A DNA stretch of 36,180 nucleotides from the NCBI GenBank assembly GCA_024640685.1, contig JAHEEN010000010.1, positions 1 through 36,180 of the forward strand. Reading direction: 5' to 3'. Position numbers and translations under genes: made by a program. Source of the stretch: Rhodospirillaceae bacterium (GTDB lineage: Bacteria; Pseudomonadota; Gammaproteobacteria; Steroidobacterales; Rariloculaceae). Below the pieces are notes generated by a model. The model was not told the origin of the DNA. It was given only the letters and a program-made list of their open reading frames with translations, and searched no databases. This document shows, piece after piece, positions 19,380 through 28,700 of this stretch (position 1 is the first letter of the stretch; every line of letters begins with the position of its first letter).

Positions 19380-19934
19380 ATGGCTAGACGGCATCATTAT
19401 CGGTTGCGTTCAAAGCAGCCCATGGAGCTGGACGTCACCACCTTCCTGAACCTCATGGTGGTGCTGGTCCCGTTCCTGCTCATTACGGCTGTATTTTCTC
19501 GAATTACGATCGTCGAGCTGACGCTGCCGAGCTCTTCGGGCGGTAGCTCGGCGCAACCGCCTGCGTTTCGCGTCGAGGTCATCGTGCGGCAAACGGGTCT
19601 CGAGATCAGCAACGGTAGCGCAGTCATCGCAGCGATACCGAAGATCGACGAAGAGTACGATTTCCCGACGCTCAGCCGGTACATGATGTCGCTAAAGCGT
19701 GACTATGCCGATCTCGAATCGGCATCCGTCTTGCTCGAGAAAGATATCCCGTACGACTATTTGATTCAGACGATGGACGTCGTTCGCAGTGCCGAGGTCC
19801 CCGCGGAATCCGCTGAGCTGAGCGAGGTAGCCGAGATCGAAGGAGTGCTCGTAGCTGAGAACTCAGACGAAGAGCAGGCTGGCTTCATTCGTGTCGCGCT
19901 GTTTCCGAATATTTCGATTGGAGAGGCTCCGTGA
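19380..19934 (+). CDS. TolR/ExbD-like protein lacking the proton-carrying Asp
   Basis: This 184-aa protein has a basic N-terminus, one TM helix (about residues 22-43) and a periplasmic ExbD-type domain with an acidic tail. In canonical TolR/ExbD the TM starts with a motif like NVTPLVD, whose Asp carries the proton. Here the same stretch reads DVTTFLN: Asn24 (codon 19449-19451) is at the Asp position, and Asp18 sits where the family usually has Asn. The protein may therefore be a structural partner rather than a proton-carrying one. The next gene is a second TolR with the normal Asp and overlaps this one by four bases (GTGA), so they are probably made in equal amounts. There is no clear Shine-Dalgarno sequence before this ATG. 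Confidence 0.88.
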   Translation: MARRHHYRLRSKQPMELDVTTFLNLMVVLVPFLLITAVFSRITIVELTLPSSSGGSSAQPPAFRVEVIVRQTGLEISNGSAVIAAIPKIDEEYDFPTLSRYMMSLKRDYADLESASVLLEKDIPYDYLIQTMDVVRSAEVPAESAELSEVAEIEGVLVAENSDEEQAGFIRVALFPNISIGEAP

Positions 19935-20437
19935 AAAATTCTCGGCGCATTAAGCGTATGTCTCGCAATCGCTCGGCGATGACGAAGATGAATCTGACGT
20001 CCTTGATGGACGTGTTTACGATTCTCGTCTTCTTCTTGCTCGTGAATTCGGGCCAATCCGAGGTGCTCGACTCACCGAACGAGGTCGTATTACCCGAGTC
20101 GGTCGTCGAAACGAGGCCGCGCGAGACAGTTGTGATCTTCATCAGTCCCGACGAAGTCGTCGTTCAGGGCGAGGCAATGATCAGCACTGCGGAGATCGCT
20201 GCGAGCACGGGCAGCATCGAGCCTATCGTCGCTAAGCTGAATGAGATCAACGAGGCGATCATCGGCCCGAGCACTCAGGTCATTGCAGCTAGCCAAGAAG
20301 TCACAATTCTGGCCGACAAATCCATTCCGTTCGACGTAATTAAAAAGGTTATGTCGACGTGCACGAACGAGGGCTTTACGCGCATCTCGCTCGCCGTTAC
20401 GCAGAAGGCCTCGCAAGTGGCTGTTTCCGAGGTCTAG
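19931..20437 (+). CDS. TolR/ExbD-like protein with the conserved Asp (AglQ/S-like)
   Basis: This 168-aa protein has a strongly basic N-terminus (KNSRRIKRMSRNRS), a single TM helix at about residues 22-42 and a periplasmic ExbD-type domain. The motif NLTSLMDVFTILVFFLLV carries the conserved Asp27 (codon 20009-20011) expected to shuttle protons with the TolQ-like channel. The periplasmic part ends in the ExbD-like IPFDVIKKVMSTCTNEGFTR. The GTG start at 19931 has GGAGAGG a few bases upstream and overlaps the stop of the first TolR-like gene. I infer that the working stator is TolQ with this subunit plus the Asn-bearing paralogue, probably as a TolR heterodimer. Confidence 0.92.
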   Translation: MKNSRRIKRMSRNRSAMTKMNLTSLMDVFTILVFFLLVNSGQSEVLDSPNEVVLPESVVETRPRETVVIFISPDEVVVQGEAMISTAEIAASTGSIEPIVAKLNEINEAIIGPSTQVIAASQEVTILADKSIPFDVIKKVMSTCTNEGFTRISLAVTQKASQVAVSEV

Positions 20438-20449
20438 ACCGATTCGCGC

Positions 20450-21868
20450 ATGAGCCTATCACCGGAACACGACCAGCAGCCCGTCACGGCCAAGATCGAC
20501 GAAGCCAACGATCGGCTGTCCGGGCTCGAGCGCGATCTAGCCGAGATCGACCAAGAGCTCGGGGCGCTTGCTGAGCAGCGCTCCAAGTACCAGCTGCTGG
20601 AAAACATCTGCGGGTCTCTCGATGAGCTCGTCGAGATCGACGGTGCGGCGTTGTTCTGGGGGCAGCATGCACAGGGCTTGAGCCCGGCGGAGCAGATCCA
20701 AAATGCTCGCGCTCGGATCAACGATTTTCACCGCGAGATCGAGCAGGTCCAGAACCGACGCAGCGAATTGCTCGAGGGTATCAAAGAAGGTCAAGACGTT
20801 CTCGATATTCTCGAGGACGATCTCCTCGAGCAGCAGATCGCTCAAGAAGATCGTAATTCCGAATGGCTCATCGAGCGCGACTTCGGGGAGCGCGCCGAGC
20901 GCGCAATCGTCATGCCGTGGGCACACCGTGGCGAGGATGACCAGCGCTTCCGCAGGACGCTCGCCGCGTCGCTGTTGGCGTGTCTGTTTCTTGGCCTCGT
21001 GATCCCATTGATCGACGTTCCGCTGATTCAGCGCGAGCAAGATTACGAGGTGCCCGAGCGGTTCGCCGAGCTGATTCGCGAGGAGCCGCAGCCGTTACCC
21101 GAGATCGAGCCGGAGCCGGTTCAGGCCGAGATCGAGGAACCGGAGCTCGAGCCCGAGCAAGAGCCGATCGTTGCAGAGGAAGAAACGCCTGTCGAGGCGC
21201 CGGTTGTCGACGACGAATCACCGGTTGTGGCCGAAGAGACGGCGCCGGTCGAGGAAGCACCGCCGGCAAGCGGTATTCTTGCATTCCGCGAGACGTTTTC
21301 GAATCTCGCGGCCGGACGGCCATCGACGCAGCTCGGCTCGGAGGCTCAAATCAGCAGCGCCGGCGAGGACGCGATCGGCCTGCCGGAGCGCTCGATGGTT
21401 ACGACGCAAGGCCCCGGTTCGAGCGGCGGCATCAATCTGTCCTCGTTGAGTCGTGATGTTGGCGGTGGCGGTGGTTCGGGCGATCAGATCGGTGGCGTCG
21501 CGGTGACGCGCGTTGCAAGCTCGATCGGCGGTAACGGCACGTCGAATCGGCCGCTTGCGGGTACCGCGGCTGCCGGGCGCACCGATGAAGAGATTCAAAT
21601 CGTTTTTGATCGCTACAAGGCGTCGCTCTATCGACTCTACAATCGCGAGCTGCGCAATGATCCGACGTTGCGCGGGCAAATCGTGCTGCGTCTGACGATT
21701 GAGTCGAACGGTACGGTCTCGTTCTGTGAGGTTCAGGCGTCCGACATGAATGCGCCAGCGCTCGAGCAGCAAGTCGTCGGTCGCGTCCTGACATTCGACT
21801 TCGGCGCGAAGGAAGACGTTCCGGCGCTGACAATCCTCTATCCGATCGATTTCTTGCCTGCCGCTTAG
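20450..21868 (+). CDS. TonB-like protein with AgmX/PglI-type C-terminal domain
   Basis: This 472-aa protein would transmit motor movement to the outer membrane. Residues 1-150 are cytoplasmic and mostly coiled coil (DEANDRLSGLERDLAEIDQE, ARARINDFHREIEQVQNRRS). A single TM helix lies at about 170-187 (TLAASLLACLFLGLVIPLI). Residues ~200-275 are Pro/Glu/Val-rich like the periplasmic rod of TonB, and 320-375 are Gly/Ser-rich. The C-terminal ~95 residues (EIQIVFDRYKASLYRLYNRE, LRLTIESNGTVSFCEV, LTILYPIDFLPAA) resemble the TonB_C-like domain named after AgmX/PglI of Myxococcus. Unlike classical TonB it has a large cytosolic part. The ATG at 20450 is 12 bases after the second TolR gene. It is the last gene of the cluster. 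Confidence 0.88.
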   Translation: MSLSPEHDQQPVTAKIDEANDRLSGLERDLAEIDQELGALAEQRSKYQLLENICGSLDELVEIDGAALFWGQHAQGLSPAEQIQNARARINDFHREIEQVQNRRSELLEGIKEGQDVLDILEDDLLEQQIAQEDRNSEWLIERDFGERAERAIVMPWAHRGEDDQRFRRTLAASLLACLFLGLVIPLIDVPLIQREQDYEVPERFAELIREEPQPLPEIEPEPVQAEIEEPELEPEQEPIVAEEETPVEAPVVDDESPVVAEETAPVEEAPPASGILAFRETFSNLAAGRPSTQLGSEAQISSAGEDAIGLPERSMVTTQGPGSSGGINLSSLSRDVGGGGGSGDQIGGVAVTRVASSIGGNGTSNRPLAGTAAAGRTDEEIQIVFDRYKASLYRLYNRELRNDPTLRGQIVLRLTIESNGTVSFCEVQASDMNAPALEQQVVGRVLTFDFGAKEDVPALTILYPIDFLPAA

Positions 21869-22752
21869 TCTGGCGAGCTCATCGCGCTAAGCGCGGATTC
21901 CGTGACCTGACTATTCACGAGCGCCTTCGGCGTTGTGTCGAGCGTGCAATAGAGAAAATCGGCACGCAATTCTCTCAAGCCGCCAGCTTGTCGACATCGA
22001 ATCGACGTCGATTATTGGCTTAACTACGCCGATATTTGTTTGCAACTGCGCGACTCGAATTGCGCGTTGGAGCGTATTGAAATGCTGCCATCGGTTTTTC
22101 ATCCAGCAGGGGTTCTCGTGGCGCGGTGCGTCACTCGTCAGGCCTTAACGCGCTCGTCGATGGACATAATCCTCGAGAACTTCGACTGCGTCATGAATTC
22201 GCCGTTTGGCGACACTTCTGCACGTCGATGCTCGAAAAATCGAGCGCTCGGAGATCCAGGTTCTAAGCCGTTTTTGAGGCCGGCTCAAATGTGTGCCCGT
22301 AGTTACCCAAGCTGTGATGTCTGTCACCCAATCGACATCACTTGATGCGCGATATTTCTGCTCAATGTGATTTTGACAAACGTGTTGCCACGATTACGTG
22401 GGGATGCACAACACCAATTGCGTGGACGTGACGCGTGACGGTGGAGCAGCAGCATGACGTAAGGATGCGTCAAGACAACAGGCTGCTCCTGGCAAGTGGG
22501 ATTGGAAATGAGACAGGGACGTTTTCTCGCAGGATGTGGCTGCGGCGCAGTCGGCATGCACGAGGCCGATCTGCGTCGGTCGTGTACCCGACGCGATAGC
22601 GCGAATCTAGGCTCGCGCGCAACGGCGATCGCGGCTCGTTCGTAGCCCGAGAGATCATGAGCAGCGCGTCGAACGAATTCACGCTTAGCGACCACGTTGG
22701 CGGTGCAGCGGCTGCATCGGCACGCGTGCGCATAGGTGGTCGGTTCCCTGTG
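21869..22752. other. Long gap between motor cluster and DUF11 gene
   Basis: About 880 bases without a supported gene; short frames on both strands show no family features. Just after the motor cluster two small hairpins occur: CGCGC-TAA-GCGCG at 21883-21895, and a six-pair stem AGCGCC-TTC-GGCGTT about 25 bases further on. Neither is followed by a T-run, so termination is uncertain. A CRP/Vfr-like TGTGA-N6-TCACC lies at 22313-22328. The rest may be a long leader of the giant gene, or decayed sequence. No riboswitch of the c-di-GMP class could be recognised. Confidence 0.45.
22313..22328 (+). promoter_or_regulatory. CRP/Vfr-like site upstream of the DUF11 gene
   Basis: TGTGA-TGTCTG-TCACC matches nine of ten bases of the CRP half-site consensus TGTGA-N6-TCACA. 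It is 425 bases upstream of the preferred DUF11 start, which is far for direct activation unless the leader is long. A chance match is possible. Confidence 0.3.
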
Positions 22753-25700
22753 ATGAGTCGGCTGCGCTCACTGCCTTTCGCAATCGTCGGTTTGTTGCTT
22801 CTCGCGTTTGGCTCCAATCCCGCGCAGGCGCAAGATTGCTCGGACTTCGGCGGTGTGCTCGACGGCTTCGCCGGCGACATCGCGCCGTCGCAGTTGCAGA
22901 TCGACATGAATTGCACGATCCGCAATTACCCCGCATCCAATCCGCTCAACACGAACTTCAGTTTCTTCACGCAGCCGGGCCAGAATGACGAGCGTTGGCT
23001 CATCGTGTTCGACAACGTCGTCCACACGGGCAACATGTCGTGTAACTCCGTCCTCGAGCACAAGATCTGGTTCACGAACGGCTCGTCGACGAAGATCCAA
23101 GAGGGTTGTCAGAATCTCTTGATCCCTGTCGAGAAGATCGAGAAAGACAATCCGGCGGGCGCGACGACAGCCACGATCGGCGTGCCATTCACGTACACGC
23201 TGACGACGCCGGTGCTGTTCGACGCCGGCACCGGCACGGTCATCAACAATCAAGGCTCGCTGAACGACCTGCACGGTGTCGTTCTGACCGACGATCTGAA
23301 TGCGACCGGAGTCGATCTCACGTACGTCAGTCACGTCGCGTACTGGGAAGCAACCGGGCAGCCTGTCGCGCACAGTTTCGACAACACCGGCGGTTTCCTG
23401 ACGTTCGACAACTTCCCGATCGTTCCGGCCGACGAGCAGATCATCATCGAAGTCACGGTGGTGCTCGAGGACACACCGACGAACTCGCCCGGTACGCAGT
23501 TCATCAATACGGCGAAGTGGGAGTTCGGACGCCTGATCGACGGCGTGTTCTACGAGCCGCTGCCTGGCGAATGGGGCATCTCCGATCCGCTGACGATCGC
23601 TGCGCCGAATGTCGTTGTCACGAAGACCGGGCCCGCCACGCTGGGCCGGACGCTGAATCTCGGCGAGTGGGGCGACTTTGGCATCGACGTTCAGAACACC
23701 GGTCTGACCGATGCGTGGAACGTGACGATCGTCGATGAGCTGCCTCGCGGTCCGACCGGCGGCATGTGCGACCTGATGCCTGAGATTGTCTCGGCACAAG
23801 TGTTCGCAGCCGACGGCACGACGCCGGTGCCAGGTAAAGGCCCGCTCGTGCCGGGCGTCGACTACACGGTTGCGTACACGGGTTTCCCGCAGTGTGAGTT
23901 GACGCTCGAGACATTGACCGCTGCCGCGGCGATCGGACCGACCGAGCGGTTGATCGTCGACTACCGCACGCGGCTCGATACCGATAGCCAGGACGGCATC
24001 GCGCTGACGAACATCGTAGGCGCGACGCAGTGGTACAACGGCGACGTTACCAATCCCGAGCGACAACTCTATACACGCACGGTCACGAACGGTACGCCGG
24101 GCGTCGTCGATCATCAGGATGCGCACACGGTTACCGTCGAGCTTTTCGGTTACTTCTTCGAGAAGACCGTCGAGAACCTGAACACCGGTGCGAATCCGGC
24201 GACGACAGCCGCACCCGGCGACGTGCTGCGTTACTCGTTGCGGCTGCAAGCGACCGATGTCGCGCTCGACGACGTTCAGTTCCTCGACGACCTCGGTGAT
24301 CTCAATGCCGGCGCCGTATTCGTGCCCGGCAGCCTGACGATCGTACCCGGTACGCTGCCGCCGGGCGCCGATGCGACGAATACCAACCCTAGCGGCGGAA
24401 CGAACAGCAATGGTCTGCTCGACATTCGTAATATCGATGTTGCTGCGTTCAGCGACATCACGATTCAGTTCGACATCACGCTCGATGGCGCGCTGCCCGA
24501 CGGCACGCTCGTCACGAACCAAGCCGACCTGATCAGCGTCGTCAAGATTGCCGATAGCGACGACCCGAACGTCAACGGCCAGGCCGATCCGAGTGTGCCC
24601 GGCGACGAAGATCCTACACAGCTCTTAATCGAGGACGTGCCGCCGGCGGCATTGGCCAAAGCTACGACGCAGGCGACCGCGGCCGTCGGTGAGGAATTCG
24701 TCTACGAGATCACCGTGCCGTCGGCCCCGCATACGGCGCCGCTCTATGACGTGCGAATCTTCGACGATCTGTCGGCATCGGCCGCGGATCTCGAGTTCGT
24801 CAGCGTTGCGCGCGTCTCGGGACCGGCCTTCACGCCTGACAACACCGGGACACTGACGAGCCTCGTCATCGAGGATCTGCCGGGCGGCATCGACATCCCG
24901 GCTGGACAGCAGGCCGTCATTGCCGTGACGGTCCGCGTGCTCGACACGCCGACCAACGTTGCCGGTCTGACATTTACGAATACGGCGAGCTACGCCTATA
25001 ACCTGATTAACGGCAACGATGCGAGCGTACGGCCGGGCGACCCTGGCACGAGCGGTCCGATGACGATCGTCGAGCCGGAGCTAACGCTCGAAAAATCGGG
25101 GCCGGTGCAGATGCGCATCGGTATCCCCGGCACGTTTACGCTGAACGTGCAGAACACCGGCGACTCGCCGGCGCACGCGCTGACGATCGTCGACATCCTG
25201 CCGAACTCGCAGACCGGCGGCATGTGCGACGCGGCGCCGGTGAACTTGGCGGCACAGATCTACGAGGCCAACGGGACGACACCTGTTGGCGCAGCGTTGG
25301 CCGAGGGCGTCGATTTCTCGGCGGTATTCGATGGCGATCCGACGTGCGTGTTGACTTTGACGATGCTGACGCCGGCTGCCGCCATCGGGCCGACGCAGCG
25401 CTTGATCGTGACCTACGAAGCCTCGCTCGATCCGATCACGCAAGATGTTGCGCTGATGAATATCGCCGGCGCAACCGAGTGGTATAGCGTCGATATTTCA
25501 GCGCCTAATGATGAAGCGCGCCAGTACGTGCGTCCGGTCACCGACGGTACGCCGGGAACGCTCGATCATGAGGATGCGCATACGGTCACGATCAATTTGG
25601 CCGTGCTGCGTTTCGAGAAGACTGTCGAGAACGTGACGACCGGCGTCAACCCGGCCGCGACTGCGACGCCTGGCGACACGCTGCGCTACACGCTTTATTT

Positions 25701-28700
25701 GGAGAATACCTCCGACGCCGATCTCGCCGACTTCAGCGTTATTGACGCGCTCGATGCGCTCAATGCGCCGCCGGCATTCGTGCCCGGGACGCTGACTGTG
25801 ACGAGTGCGCCGGCGGGTGCCGATCTGACGAACACGAACCCGACCGGTGGGCCGGCCGGGACGGGTCTCCTCGATATCCGCGGCTTGAGCATTGGCGGGC
25901 TTGGCGCGACTGTGACGATCGAGTTCGAGGTCGTGCTGGCGCCAGTGCTGACGAACGGCAGTTTCGTCCTGAATCAGTCGCGTGCGACCGTTGGCGGTTT
26001 CGACGTTGCCGTCAGTGACGACCCGAACGTCAACGGCGCAGCCGACCCGGACGTCGCCGGCGACGAGGATCCGACGCAAATTCAGATCACCTCGGCGCCG
26101 CTGTTCGACGTCGACAAAGTCTCCGCGTACATGACGGGTGATCCCGCCGTGTTGCTCGCCGGTGAGACGCTGCGTTATACGCTGACTGTTGCGAACATCG
26201 GCACCGACAACGCGACCGACGCGATGTTGCGCGACGATGTGCCTGCAAATACGACGTACGTCGCCGGCAGCATGACGCTGAACGGCGTTGTCGTCGCCGA
26301 TCCATCGGCCGGTGTATCGCCTCTGACGGCCGGTATTCCGTTGAACGCACCCGAGGACTCGACACCGGGCGCGCTCAGAGCCGATGCGTCCGCACCGGCG
26401 GCGGCGACAGCGACGATCGTGTTCGACGTCGTCGTCGACCCGAACGTTGTCGACGGCACGATCATTTCCAACCAAGGCTTCGTTAGCGCGCCGGTCGGCG
26501 GTGTCGTCGATCAACCGTCCGACGACCCGCGCACGCCCGTTGTCGACGATCCGACACGCGACATCGTTGGTGCGCTGCCGCTGATCTATGCGGAGAAATC
26601 AGCGGCGTTGGTGCCCGGCCTGGACTTCGGCACGCTTGGCGTCGTCGATCCGGGTGACACGCTGCGTTACACGATCACGATGTTCAACAACGGCTCGGTG
26701 GCGTCGACCGAGGTTGTGCTGACCGACAACGTGCCGCTCAACACAGCCTACGTCGAGGACTCGACGACTCTGAACGGTCTGCCAGTCGGTCAGCCAGACG
26801 GTGGAACGTCACCTCTCGTCGCCGGCATCCCGGTGAGATCGACGGACCTCATGCCGCCGTTGCCAGGCGTGGGTGAGGGCACGTTGTCGCCAGGCGAGTC
26901 GGCCGTCGTGCAGTTCGATCTGCTCGTCGACGGTGCGGTCGCACCGGGCACGCTGATCACGAATCAGGCGCTCGTGCAGAGCTATGAGCTACCGGCGGTG
27001 TTTACCGACGGTGATGGAAATCCTGCTACGGGGCCGGAGCCGACGGTCGTCGTCGTCGGGCCCGGCCAGCAGCTGACGATTACGAAACAAGTCGCCATTG
27101 TCGGCGGCGGCCCGGCCGTTGCTGGCGCGACGCTCGAGTACACGGTCCGAGCGCTGAACGTCGCGGCAGTCCCGGCATCCTACGTCGTCATTACGGACGA
27201 CATCGATGCGGCAACGCCGAACGCGCTGCAGTACGTTGCGGGTTCGGCAACGCTCAACGGCTCGACGAACGGTGTCGTGTTCACCGACCCCGTGATCGCG
27301 GCCGATTATGCCGCGACCTACGGTGATCTCGCCCCGGGTGAGGAAGCCGTGCTGCGCTTCCAGGCCATCATCGAGCCGACGCTCGCGATCGGCTCGGTCG
27401 TCACGAACATGGCCGAGGTCGTCTGGGACGATCCTCCCGTGCCGCCCATCAGTGCGAGCGTCTCGATCTCGGTCGGCGGCGTTCCGGGTGTCGGTATCGT
27501 CAACGGCACCGCTTGGCACGACGCCGACTTCGACAACGTGCTCGACTCGAGTGAGCGGCTGCTCGAAGGCTGGACCGTCGATCTGTATCGCAACGCGAAT
27601 CGAATTCATACGACGCTGACGGCCGCCGACGGCACCTATCAAATCATCGGCATCGCGCCGAACTATCTGACGAGCGACCAATACGAGCTGCGCTTCGTCG
27701 CGCCGGGTGCCGGCACGAATACGGCATTGCTCGGTATCACCGACTCGCCGTTTACGAACGAGCTGCAGCGCATTGCCGATGTCGTCGTCCAGTCCGGCGA
27801 CAATCTGCTCGACCTCAACCTGCCGATCGACCCGAACGGCGTCGTCTACGACGCAATGCAACGCACGCCGGTTGGCGGAACGATCCTGACGCTCGTCAAC
27901 CCCGCAAGCGGTGCGGCGCTGCCGGCAGGCTGCTTCGTCGATCCGGCGCAGCAGGACCAGATCACGCTCGCGGACGGTTACTACAAGTTCAATCTCGATT
28001 TCTCGGGCCCGGGCTGCGCGATCGGTGACTATCTGATTCGTGTGACCGTGCCAAGCGTAGGCTACGTCGACGGTTACTCGGCGATCATGCCGCCGTCGTC
28101 GGATGCGACGACCGCGCCGCTGTCCGTGCCGCTGTGTCCGGCATCACCGCAAGACGCGGTCCCGGCTACCGCGCAGTTCTGTGAGGCGCAGCCGTCCGAG
28201 TTCGCGCCGTCGGCCGCGATTGCCGCGCGCGCCAACGGCTCGGAGTACTACGTCCACTTGGCGCTCGACGACAGTCAGTCGCCGGGCTCCGGTCAGATAT
28301 TCAACAACCACATTCCGATCGATCCGACTCTCGAGGACGCGATTTCGATCACCAAGACGACGCCGTTGATCAACGTGACGCGTGGCCAGCTCGTGCCATA
28401 CACGATCACGATCGACAGCGAGGTCGACTTCGATCTGACGAACCTGACGATCGCCGATCGGTTCCCGGCCGGATTCCGCTATGTCGCGAACTCCGCGCGC
28501 ATCGATGGCGTCGAGTCCGAGCCCGTCGTCAACGGCCGCGAGCTCTTGTGGAACGATCTCGGCGTAACCGGGACCGGTCGCCATACGCTGCAGTTGCTGT
28601 TCGCGGTCGGTGGCGGCATCAGCGAAGGCGAGTACGTCAACCGAGCCCAGGCCATGCACAGCCTGACCGGCAACCTGCTGTCCGGCGAGGCGACCGCGAC

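Noticed and set aside
18672-21868. Classical Tol-Pal cell-division system
   Set aside because: TolB and Pal are missing, two TolR paralogues are present, and the last protein has an AgmX-like end and cytosolic coiled coil unlike TolA.
21869-22752. c-di-GMP or other riboswitch in the long leader
   Set aside because: Isolated short matches only; no conserved core could be laid out by eye.
22768-24522. 584-codon minus-strand open frame inside the DUF11 gene
   Set aside because: Arg/Asp/Val-rich shadow of the plus-strand repeats, with no domain or ribosome site.
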